From: Microvirga lotononidis | GTDB taxonomy: Bacteria > Pseudomonadota > Alphaproteobacteria > Rhizobiales > Beijerinckiaceae | Direction of reading: 5' to 3' | DNA length: 64,000 nucleotides | Assembly (NCBI RefSeq): GCF_034627025.1 | Contig: NZ_CP141048.1 | Coordinates: 620,001-684,000 of the forward strand | Shown: positions 54,398-61,470 of the stretch, piece by piece | Layout of the letters: every line of letters begins with the position of its first letter | Position numbering within the stretch: the first letter of the stretch is position 1 | Made by a program: the position numbers and the translations under genes | Notes under the pieces: generated by a model | Database searches by the model: none | The model's input: only the letters and a program-made list of their open reading frames with translations | What the model was told of the DNA's origin: nothing

Positions 54398-55639
54398 TCA
54401 ATGGCGCGCCAGGAGATGGCTGACCAATTGGTGCGCCTCTTTGACGAGCGACAGGAGGGTCCCGGAGTTCCGGGTGGAGCCGAAGTCCAGGCCCGCGAAA
54501 TAGAGGCCGGGCTGCGCCGTGACACCCTCCTCGTGCGCCGGCTGGCCGCGTGCGTCGAGCACACCCGGCACCCGCACCCATTCGAAGTCCCCCTCGAACC
54601 CGGTGCACCAGATCAGCGCAGCAATGCCGTCCTCTGCCGGATCGAGTGAGAGGATGGGCGGATCCGGGAGGCTCGGGGCGACCGTCTCGGCAGGATCGTC
54701 GTCCGCCGCAGGCGCATCGATGCCGTTGGCTGCGATGTAGGCGTCGATGGAGCGCTTGACTCTCGCCGACACCTCGTCCCCGAAGCGGACATTCTCCGCG
54801 AGATCGCCCGCGAAGGTCAGGCATCCGTCCTCGATCCCAACCAGGCGCCCGAGAAGAACGACTCCCTGTGCACTGAGCGATTGCAGGCTGAGGGTGCGGC
54901 CGGCACCGAGGAGCGGCCGTCCCATGATATAGCCCGAAGAATCGACGAAGTCCTTGCGCGGGACATCGAAGAGGCCGCTGCGCGTAAACCAGAAGACGAT
55001 ATCGTAACCCCGGTAGCGGCGCGCCCCACGCCCGACCCGGCCCGTGGCGAGGAAGACCCTGCGACCGGCCTGCACAAGGTCCTCGGCGATCTGGCCGCCG
55101 CATTGTGCGCTGCCGACGACCAAGACGGCGCCCGCCGGAAGCGATGCAGGGTTTCGATAGTCCGACGCGTCGAGTTGCAGGAGGCCCGCGGGCAGGCCGG
55201 CGGCCACCTTCGGGCGACGCGGGCGGTTCAGGTTGCCGCTTGCGATCACGACATTGCGCGCCCATCGCGGGCCACGAGAGGTTTCGAGACGAAACCTCTC
55301 GTGGCCCCCATGGAAGGAGAGATCAGCGACAGGAGTCAGCGTTTCGACCGGCAAGCGGTTTCGCGCGGCAAAGTCCTCGAGGAGCGCAACGAACGCGTCG
55401 CGCGTCATGAATCCGTCCGGATCGGGACCGTCGTACTGGTCGCCGGGCATCATCGAGGCCCAGTTGGGGGTGTTCAGGCGAAAACTATCCCAGCGTTGCG
55501 TGCGCCAGGTCTCGCCGATCCGGCTTCGCTCCAGCACGCAATGCCGCAGTCCGGCTTGAGCCAGATAGTAGCTCACGCCGAGGCCGGCCCATCCGCCACC
55601 AACGACGGCAACGTCGAGGCAATCGGTATCGGAGGTCAT
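54398..55639 (-). CDS. FAD-dependent NAD(P)H monooxygenase-like oxidoreductase (CzcO type)
   Basis: A 413-residue flavoprotein. The N-terminal FAD motif is VVGGGWAGLG (13-22), followed by WRTQRWDSFRLNTPNW as in flavin-containing monooxygenase/CzcO proteins; the second dinucleotide motif is VVGSAQCGGQIAEDL; IWCTGFEGDFEWVRVPGV is the ATG-like motif. Substrate unknown. The coding sequence contains an 18-bp perfect inverted repeat at 55269-55307. The gene is downstream of and convergent to lutC. Confidence 0.85.
   Translation of the reverse strand: MTSDTDCLDVAVVGGGWAGLGVSYYLAQAGLRHCVLERSRIGETWRTQRWDSFRLNTPNWASMMPGDQYDGPDPDGFMTRDAFVALLEDFAARNRLPVETLTPVADLSFHGGHERFRLETSRGPRWARNVVIASGNLNRPRRPKVAAGLPAGLLQLDASDYRNPASLPAGAVLVVGSAQCGGQIAEDLVQAGRRVFLATGRVGRGARRYRGYDIVFWFTRSGLFDVPRKDFVDSSGYIMGRPLLGAGRTLSLQSLSAQGVVLLGRLVGIEDGCLTFAGDLAENVRFGDEVSARVKRSIDAYIAANGIDAPAADDDPAETVAPSLPDPPILSLDPAEDGIAALIWCTGFEGDFEWVRVPGVLDARGQPAHEEGVTAQPGLYFAGLDFGSTRNSGTLLSLVKEAHQLVSHLLARH
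55269..55307. repeat. Perfect 18-bp inverted repeat within the monooxygenase-like gene
   Basis: GGGCCACGAGAGGTTTCG, a 3-nt loop AGA, then its exact reverse complement. The repeat is inside coding sequence, at the codons of HERFRLETSRGP (about residues 112-123). A stem this long and perfect is not expected by chance in coding DNA. Confidence 0.8.
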
Positions 55640-55803
55640 CGAAACGTCCTCCCACAGGTACCGCTATCCCATAAGGACAGGATGATTGTCGCGTCGAAGG
55701 CGCCCCTCCCGCGACGCAGATGCATCATAACCTCCAGCGTTTCCGCTGCAAAGCTCGCCATGGGAAGCCGGCACGAAGCCGGACGATATCCAAGAGGCGC
55801 AGG

Positions 55804-56211
55804 TTAAGACCGGTGGTTCTTGATATCCAATGCCGCTTCGATGGCCGCCCTGTCGATGATCGACCAGACGCTCCTGATCCTGTCGCCCCGAAATTCATAG
55901 AAGACATTCTCGGTGAAGGAGACCCTCGTTCCATTCACGGGAAGGCCCAGGAACGTCCCCTTCGGCGTACAGTCGAAGCTCAATCGGCTCGCAATGCAGG
56001 GCGGATCGGAAACGAGTCTCTGAATGTGGAAGCGGAGATCGGGAATTTCTGAAAAGTCTCTCTCCAGCATCTCGCGATAGCCCGAGAGCCCCACCAGCCG
56101 ATCATTGTAATGGACATCGTCATGAACGAACTGCTCCAGCTTCGGCCAGTCCTGCGCGTTCAGACAATCGATATAGGCTTGATAGATCTCGGAGAGTTCG
56201 GTTCGACTCAC
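55804..56211 (-). CDS. SnoaL-like (NTF2-fold) polyketide-cyclase family protein
   Basis: A 135-residue protein of the SnoaL/ester cyclase class. IYQAYIDCLNAQDWPKLEQFVHDDVHYND and FRGDRIRSVWSIIDRAAIEA are characteristic (small cone-shaped fold). GTG 56211 with AGGATCG upstream is preferred; a TTG at 56235 would add eight residues. Whether it is a hydratase, cyclase or binding protein cannot be told. It is transcribed toward the monooxygenase gene, 164 nt away. Confidence 0.8.
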   Translation of the reverse strand: MSRTELSEIYQAYIDCLNAQDWPKLEQFVHDDVHYNDRLVGLSGYREMLERDFSEIPDLRFHIQRLVSDPPCIASRLSFDCTPKGTFLGLPVNGTRVSFTENVFYEFRGDRIRSVWSIIDRAAIEAALDIKNHRS

Positions 56212-56386
56212 GGCGACGATCCTTGTGCTGACCAAGGCCTCCGGTGTGAAGTAGGACGATGGCGAATCCTGCCGTCAAGTCGATAGTGGCATCCCTACCT
56301 GCCCCCGGCACAGCACTCGATTCGACAAGCTCTCCAGCTCAGCCATAATCGCCCAGCATGAACGCCGTGATGCTTGGAGGCCCGGC

Positions 56387-56956
56387 ATGTCCATCCCGAC
56401 ACTGATCTTTCGCACCATTCGCTGGTCGGCCTGGGGCGGCTGCCAAGCGGGCATGGAGCATGTGGACGTGCGGCCCGCCGATGGCGGACTTGCCATCTCG
56501 GGCGTCGTGATCGCCCAGGAAGAGGAGACCGAGTTCGGGCTCTCCTATCGCCTCAGGCTCGACGCCCTGTGGCGCACCAAGGACGTGATCCTCAGAACCA
56601 CGGCCGGGCATGTGCTGCATCTGGAAAGCAACGGGCAAGGCTCCTGGCAGGAGAACGGCAAACTTCGACCTGACCTCCAGGGCTGCATCGACGTCGACAT
56701 CCGGGCGACGCCGCTCACCAACACCCTGCCCATCCGGCGCCTCGACCTGGAGACGGGCGAGAGCACGGACATCCGCCTCTGCTACATCGCGGTTCCCGAC
56801 CTGATCGTCACGCCGGCCAACCAGCGCTACACGGCCCTCGATGCAGGCGCGCGCTATCGTTTCGAGAGCCTGGAGAGCGGGTTCACCGCCGACCTGCCCG
56901 TGGACGAAGACGGCTTCGTCCTGGACTATCCCGGCCTGTTCAAGCGCCTGGGATGA
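56387..56956 (+). CDS. Putative glycolipid-binding protein (PA1994-like)
   Basis: A 189-residue protein resembling the putative glycolipid-binding family (beta-barrel fold of PA1994). MEHVDVRPADGGLAISGVVI, YRLRLDALWRTKDVIL, GCIDVDIRATPLTNTLPIRRL and VTPANQRYTALDAGARYRFES are consistent. No signal peptide. The ligand is not known. It is a single gene, divergent from the SnoaL-like gene. Confidence 0.8.
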   Translation: MSIPTLIFRTIRWSAWGGCQAGMEHVDVRPADGGLAISGVVIAQEEETEFGLSYRLRLDALWRTKDVILRTTAGHVLHLESNGQGSWQENGKLRPDLQGCIDVDIRATPLTNTLPIRRLDLETGESTDIRLCYIAVPDLIVTPANQRYTALDAGARYRFESLESGFTADLPVDEDGFVLDYPGLFKRLG

Positions 56957-57045
56957 TCACGACGCCGCTACCGTGACATCCGGGCACAGGCGACCATACT
57001 GGCGCTCCGTTCCATTTTCGTTTAAGTCTTTGATATCACAGGTAG

Positions 57046-57062
57046 TTTTTAGTAATTCTAAA
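57046..57062. promoter_or_regulatory. Possible Irr (iron-control) box upstream of bfd
   Basis: TTTTTAGTAATTCTAAA resembles the TTTAGAA-N3-TTCTAAA type of alphaproteobacterial Irr site: the right half is exact, the left differs at three positions. A TTCTA-AAC-TAGAA inverted repeat overlaps it. It ends 12 nt before the bfd start, a position that would block transcription. Confidence 0.45.
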
Positions 57063-57074
57063 CTAGAACAACAA

Positions 57075-57332
57075 ATGATCGTCTGTTCCTGCAACATCCT
57101 CTCCGACGGTGATGTCAAAGCCTGCCTCAAGCCGGGACCGGAATGTCCGCGCACTCCGGCGCAGGTCTATCGGTGTCTCGGCTGCAGCCCCAATTGCGGG
57201 CGCTGCGCACGGACGATCCGTGCCATCATGGATCAGGCCCTGGCCGATGCGGGTGTGGAGCCGATCGCGGCCTGCACTCGCGGCTGCTGCCCGACCGTGC
57301 TCGAAAAGGCCGCCGCCGAGCCCACCCTTTGA
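57075..57332 (+). CDS. bfd: Bacterioferritin-associated ferredoxin
   Basis: An 85-residue [2Fe-2S] protein. Cys4 and Cys6 (MIVCSCN) with Cys41 and Cys44 (NCGRC) match the Bfd cluster ligands; Cys34/Cys37 (CLGC) are extra. Bfd reduces Fe3+ in bacterioferritin to release iron to the cytosol. It lies 81 nt before bfr, and an Irr-like site is upstream. Confidence 0.92.
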   Translation: MIVCSCNILSDGDVKACLKPGPECPRTPAQVYRCLGCSPNCGRCARTIRAIMDQALADAGVEPIAACTRGCCPTVLEKAAAEPTL

Positions 57333-57413
57333 ACAAAAGGACTTTCACCCTAGTTGCTAAATCCTCTAAGGAAGGTTCCGGCGCGCCCAGTGCCGAGTGG
57401 ACGAGAGGGTAGG

Positions 57414-57899
57414 ATGAAGGGTGATCCCAGGGTAATCGAGTATCTCAATCGCGGCCTGCGCAGCGAGCTGACGGCGGTCAACCAGTATTGGCTGCATTAC
57501 CGGCTCCTGGACGATTGGGGATACAAGGAGCTTGCGAAAGCCTGGCGCAAGGAATCCATCGAAGAGATGCACCATGCGGACCGCTTCATCGAGCGGATCA
57601 TCTTCCTCGAGGGCTTCGCCAACCTGCAGGTGCTCGATCCCCTGCGCATCGGCCAGAACATCCAGGAGATCCTTGAATCCGACCTCGCGGCGGAATACGA
57701 CGCGCGCAACCTCTACGGCGAGGCCGCCGCCTATTGCGACAGCATCGGCGACCGCGTCTCGAAGAACCTGTTCGAGGAGCTGATGGCCGACGAGGAAGGC
57801 CATATCGACTTCCTGGAAACCCAGCTGAACCTCGTCGAGCAGGTCGGCATTGAGCTCTACGCCCAGAAGCATATCGGCGGGGTCAAGGACGACGAGTGA
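57414..57899 (+). CDS. bfr: Bacterioferritin
   Basis: A 161-residue iron-storage protein forming 24-subunit cages. All ferroxidase ligands are present at canonical positions (E18, E51, H54, E94, E127, H130) along with Y25 and the haem-ligand M52. ATG 57414 has AGAGGG upstream; upstream in-frame starts lack homology. Followed by a repeat and a terminator. With bfd it forms an iron storage and release pair. Confidence 0.96.
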   Translation: MKGDPRVIEYLNRGLRSELTAVNQYWLHYRLLDDWGYKELAKAWRKESIEEMHHADRFIERIIFLEGFANLQVLDPLRIGQNIQEILESDLAAEYDARNLYGEAAAYCDSIGDRVSKNLFEELMADEEGHIDFLETQLNLVEQVGIELYAQKHIGGVKDDE

Positions 57900-58010
57900 G
57901 CGTTGGATCCGAGGCGCGAGCTCTCTCCGCGCAACGACGGAGCTGCAACCTCGATAGAAGAGACGGAGTGTCATTCCCAAGGGAATAACACTCTCCACGT
58001 CATGGCCGGG

Positions 58011-58092
58011 CTTGTCCCGGCCATCTCGATAAGGTGAGGCTCGACGCTTCAAGGGATCGGGATCACCGGCACAAGGCCGGTGATGACGTGAG
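58011..58092. repeat. REP-like intergenic palindromic element, copy with both units
   Basis: TGGCCGGGCTTGTCCCGGCCA and then ATCACCGGC-ACAAG-GCCGGTGAT, about 30 nt apart, in the same order as at 2770 and 25424. It lies in the 268-nt gap after bfr. Confidence 0.7.
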
Positions 58093-58138
58093 AGGGGACT
58101 TCCGCGAGGATTTCACACTCGACCGAAAAGAGTCGACC

Positions 58139-58164
58139 GCCCGCCCCCTAAGGCGGGCTTTTTC
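58139..58164 (+). terminator. Intrinsic terminator after bfr
   Basis: GCCCGCC-CCCTAA-GGCGGGCTTTTTC ends 4 nt from the stop of the convergent acetyltransferase gene. Confidence 0.8.
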
Positions 58165-58167
58165 TTG

Positions 58168-60891
58168 TCATGCCGGTTGAGCGAGCTTGCCCGGCTCCTC
58201 GATCGTGGCGATCGGCAGGGTGACGAGGCGCAATTCGGGGTCGTCGGGATCGATCCGGATCGTGAAGCCGAGATTGCGGCACATGTCGAGCATGGTGGAA
58301 TTCTCGCGCAGCACCTGTCCCTCGATTTCGCGCAAACCCTCCACCTTCGCCCACTCGATCATCAGCCGCATCAGCTCCCAGCCCAGGCCGAGGCCCTTGA
58401 GGTCCGAGCGAAGGAGAATGCCGTATTCTCCGGTCTCGTGGTTGGCATCCGCGTGGAGACGGACCGCGCCCATCATCTCACCCGTACTCTCGTCGAAGGC
58501 GACGAACGCGATGGCACGGGCGTAATCGAGCTGCGTCAGGCGGGCGAGGAATGTGTGGCTGAAATCGCGGACCGGGGCGAAGAAGCGAAGGCGCAGGTCC
58601 TCCGGCGTGATCTGCTCGAAGAAGCGCCGGAACTCCGCCTCGTCCTCCGGCCGCACGGGCCTGACGAAAGCGCTCCGCCCATTCCGCAGCGCGATCGTGC
58701 GCTCCCATTCCTTGGGGTAAGGCCGCACGGCGAAGCGCGGATGGCCGCTGCCCTTCCGGGTTTCGGGCGCGACCGCCACCCGGGCGTCGACCGCGATCAC
58801 GCCGGTATGATCGGCGAGCAGCGGGTTGATGTCGAGTTCGCGGATCTCGGGGATGTCGGCCGCCATCTGGGCGAGCTTCACCAGCGTCAGGGCAATCGCT
58901 CCCTCGTCGGCCGCCGGGACGTCCCTGTAGGCCTTCAGGCGTCGGGACACCCGGGTGCGGGCGATCAGGTCGTTGGCGAGCTTCAGGTCGAGCGGCGGCA
59001 GCGCCAGCGCCTTGTCGTTGATGACCTCAACGGCCGTGCCGCCGCGCCCGAACAGCACGACGGGGCCAAAGGAGGGATCGTCCGCTAGGCCCACGATGAG
59101 CTCGCGGGCCTTCGCCCGCCGCACCATGGGCTGGACGGTGACGCCGGTCACGTGCGCCTGCGGCTTCAGGCGGGCGGCGCGCTCGAAGATCTCGGCGGCC
59201 GCCTTGCGCACCGCCTCCTCGGTCGTCAGGTCGAGCTTCACGCCGCCGATATCCGATTTGTGGACGATATCGGGCGAGAGAACCTTGACCGCCACCGTGC
59301 CGCCCTCGGCGATGATGGGCCCGGCCGCCTCGGCCGCCTCGTCGGGCGTCGTCGCGAGGATGACCGGTGCGGTCGGGATGTCGTAGGCCCGCAGGAGCGC
59401 GTCGACCTCCAGCGGATCGAGCCAGCGGCGGTTCTGCGCCAGCACATGCTCGACGACGGCGCGGGCTGCCTCCGGATCCGGCTCGAAGTCATGGGGCAGG
59501 TTGTCCGGTGTCTCCATGAGCTGGTCCTGCGCCTCGCGATAGCGCACGAGCTGGATGAATCCGCGGACGGCATCGGCCTCGGTCGCGAAGTTCGGGATCC
59601 TCGCCTCATCGAACACACGGGCCGAGTCCGGATCCTCGCCGATCCAGGCGGCGAAGACCGGCTTCTGCCGATACCCCCGGGCGCGGTCGCGCCTGACCAC
59701 ATCCACCACGGCGGCGGCCACGTTGGAAGCTCCGGCAATGGCCGTCGGAACATTGAGGATGAGAATGGCATCGTTGTCCGGATCGGCGAGCAGCGCCTCG
59801 AGGGCGCCCGCATATCGGCCCGGCTCCGCATCACCGACAATGTCGATCGGGTTCCCCCGGGACCAGGTCGGCGGCAGGATCGCGTTGAGGGTTTCCCGCG
59901 TCCTGTCGGATAGGGTCGCGAGCGTGCCGCCCAGATCAATCAGCCGGTCGACGGCGAGAACCCCGATGCCACCACCATTGGTAAGAAGTGCCAGTCGGTT
60001 GCCAGGGAACGGCTTCTGCCGCCCGAGCGTCTCCGCCGCCGCGAAAAGCTGGTCGAGATCGAGCACACGCAGCAATCCGGCGCGGCGGAAGGCGGCGTCA
60101 TAGACCGCGTCGGATCCGGCCAGCGCGCCGGTGTGGGTCGCCGCCGCCTTCGCCCCTTGCGCATGGCGCCCGGCCTTGATGACCACGACCGGCTTGACGC
60201 GCGCGGCTGCACGGGCGGCGGACATGAATTTCTGCGCGTTGTCGATGGACTCGATGTAGAGCAGGATCGCCCGGGTCCCGCTGTCGGCGGAGAAGAAATC
60301 CAGGCAATCGCTGAAGTCCACGTCGACCTTGTCGCCCAGGGATACGATGGCGGAAAACCCCACCTGCCGCTGCGCCGCCCATTCTACGAGGCCCGCCGCC
60401 ACCGCGCCCGACTGGGACACGAGCGCCAGATCGCCGGGCTTGGCGCTGTGGGCCGCAAAGCTCGCATTCATCCTGGCGCGCGGAGCCAGCACGCCGATGC
60501 AGTTGGGTCCCACGATGCGCAGGCCATGGGCGCGGGCCGCAAGCCTGACCTGCTCGCCCAGCGAGCCCTCGCCGTAGCCCATGCCCGCCGTCGCCACGAT
60601 GGCGGCGCTCACGCCGCCCTCCCCGGCCTCCTCGACCACGCCGAGCACCCGCTCGGGCGGCACGGCGACGACGACGAGATCGGGCACTTCGGGGAGCGCC
60701 GACAGGGAGGCGAAGCAGGGTCTCCCCTCGATCTCGACATGATGGGGATTGACGGCGAAGAGATCGCCCTGGAAGCCGCCCGCAATGAGGTTGCGCAGGA
60801 AGGTCAAGCCGAGAGATCCCGGACGGGGACTGGCGCCGACCACCGCGATGGAGCGGGGGTTGAAGAGCTTGTCGAGGCGATAGGTAGACAT
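58168..60891 (-). CDS. PatZ-like protein: acyl-CoA synthetase (NDP-forming) domains fused to GNAT acetyltransferase
   Basis: A 907-residue protein with the PatZ/Pat order. The N-terminal CoA-binding domain (FNPRSIAVVGASPRPGSLG), the succinyl-CoA ligase-like domain with the phosphohistidine region THTGALAGSD, the ATP-grasp domain (about 480-700) and a C-terminal GNAT domain (about 735-890, LKGLGLGWELMRLMIEWA) are all seen. PatZ homologues acetylate lysines of acetyl-CoA synthetase and other enzymes; the ligase half may be regulatory. ATG 60891 has AAGGA upstream; ATG 60918 is less likely. Confidence 0.85.
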   Translation of the reverse strand: MSTYRLDKLFNPRSIAVVGASPRPGSLGLTFLRNLIAGGFQGDLFAVNPHHVEIEGRPCFASLSALPEVPDLVVVAVPPERVLGVVEEAGEGGVSAAIVATAGMGYGEGSLGEQVRLAARAHGLRIVGPNCIGVLAPRARMNASFAAHSAKPGDLALVSQSGAVAAGLVEWAAQRQVGFSAIVSLGDKVDVDFSDCLDFFSADSGTRAILLYIESIDNAQKFMSAARAAARVKPVVVIKAGRHAQGAKAAATHTGALAGSDAVYDAAFRRAGLLRVLDLDQLFAAAETLGRQKPFPGNRLALLTNGGGIGVLAVDRLIDLGGTLATLSDRTRETLNAILPPTWSRGNPIDIVGDAEPGRYAGALEALLADPDNDAILILNVPTAIAGASNVAAAVVDVVRRDRARGYRQKPVFAAWIGEDPDSARVFDEARIPNFATEADAVRGFIQLVRYREAQDQLMETPDNLPHDFEPDPEAARAVVEHVLAQNRRWLDPLEVDALLRAYDIPTAPVILATTPDEAAEAAGPIIAEGGTVAVKVLSPDIVHKSDIGGVKLDLTTEEAVRKAAAEIFERAARLKPQAHVTGVTVQPMVRRAKARELIVGLADDPSFGPVVLFGRGGTAVEVINDKALALPPLDLKLANDLIARTRVSRRLKAYRDVPAADEGAIALTLVKLAQMAADIPEIRELDINPLLADHTGVIAVDARVAVAPETRKGSGHPRFAVRPYPKEWERTIALRNGRSAFVRPVRPEDEAEFRRFFEQITPEDLRLRFFAPVRDFSHTFLARLTQLDYARAIAFVAFDESTGEMMGAVRLHADANHETGEYGILLRSDLKGLGLGWELMRLMIEWAKVEGLREIEGQVLRENSTMLDMCRNLGFTIRIDPDDPELRLVTLPIATIEEPGKLAQPA

Positions 60892-60999
60892 GGCGATCCT
60901 TCGTCCCGGGGCATTCACGTGACAACCTATTGCGGCCTCTCATAACCGCAATAGGGGTCGAGCCTATTGATCTATCTCAGCCCGGCTCCGCAGGATTCG

Positions 61000-61470
61000 C
61001 TAATGCCGCCTCTCAAAGGACTGGTCGCGTACCCACCGGTAATGGGCATCGGGCATTTGTTCCTCGTTGCCTGAACCGTCGGTCGTAGCGACCAGACGAA
61101 AGCCCTGCCGTTCGTAGAAGCGGCGAGCCTGCGCATTGTCCTGGAAGGTCCAGAGATTGAGCTCCGCTCGATCCTTGAGGACGGCGGAGAGTAGAGCCTG
61201 CCCGACACCGCGTCCGTGCCAAGCCGGATCGACATACAGATGGTCGAGCCAATCGAGCCTTGCTCCGGCAAATCCGATCAGCCGCTCCTCGGCATGGGCA
61301 AGCCAGACCTCCGACGTGGGAAAGACATGGTCGCGGAAAAAGGCCAGATCCTCCTCGGGCGTATGGAGATCCGGCAGGTAAGGCAGGCAGGTGCTGCGGA
61401 CATGCCGGTTCAAGGCCGCGACAGCCGGCATATCCGAGAGAGCGGCACGGCGCAGGGCGAAGAGGGACAC
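61000..61470 (-). CDS. GNAT-family N-acetyltransferase
   Basis: A 156-residue acetyltransferase. The acetyl-CoA loop is AWHGRGVGQALLSAV, with DHLYVDPA before and NAQARRFYERQGFRLVATTDGS after, all standard GNAT motifs. It starts with GTG at 61470, overlapping the kinase stop by 1 nt (TAGTG), so it is translationally coupled to the kinase gene. The substrate is unknown. Confidence 0.9.
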   Translation of the reverse strand: MSLFALRRAALSDMPAVAALNRHVRSTCLPYLPDLHTPEEDLAFFRDHVFPTSEVWLAHAEERLIGFAGARLDWLDHLYVDPAWHGRGVGQALLSAVLKDRAELNLWTFQDNAQARRFYERQGFRLVATTDGSGNEEQMPDAHYRWVRDQSFERRH

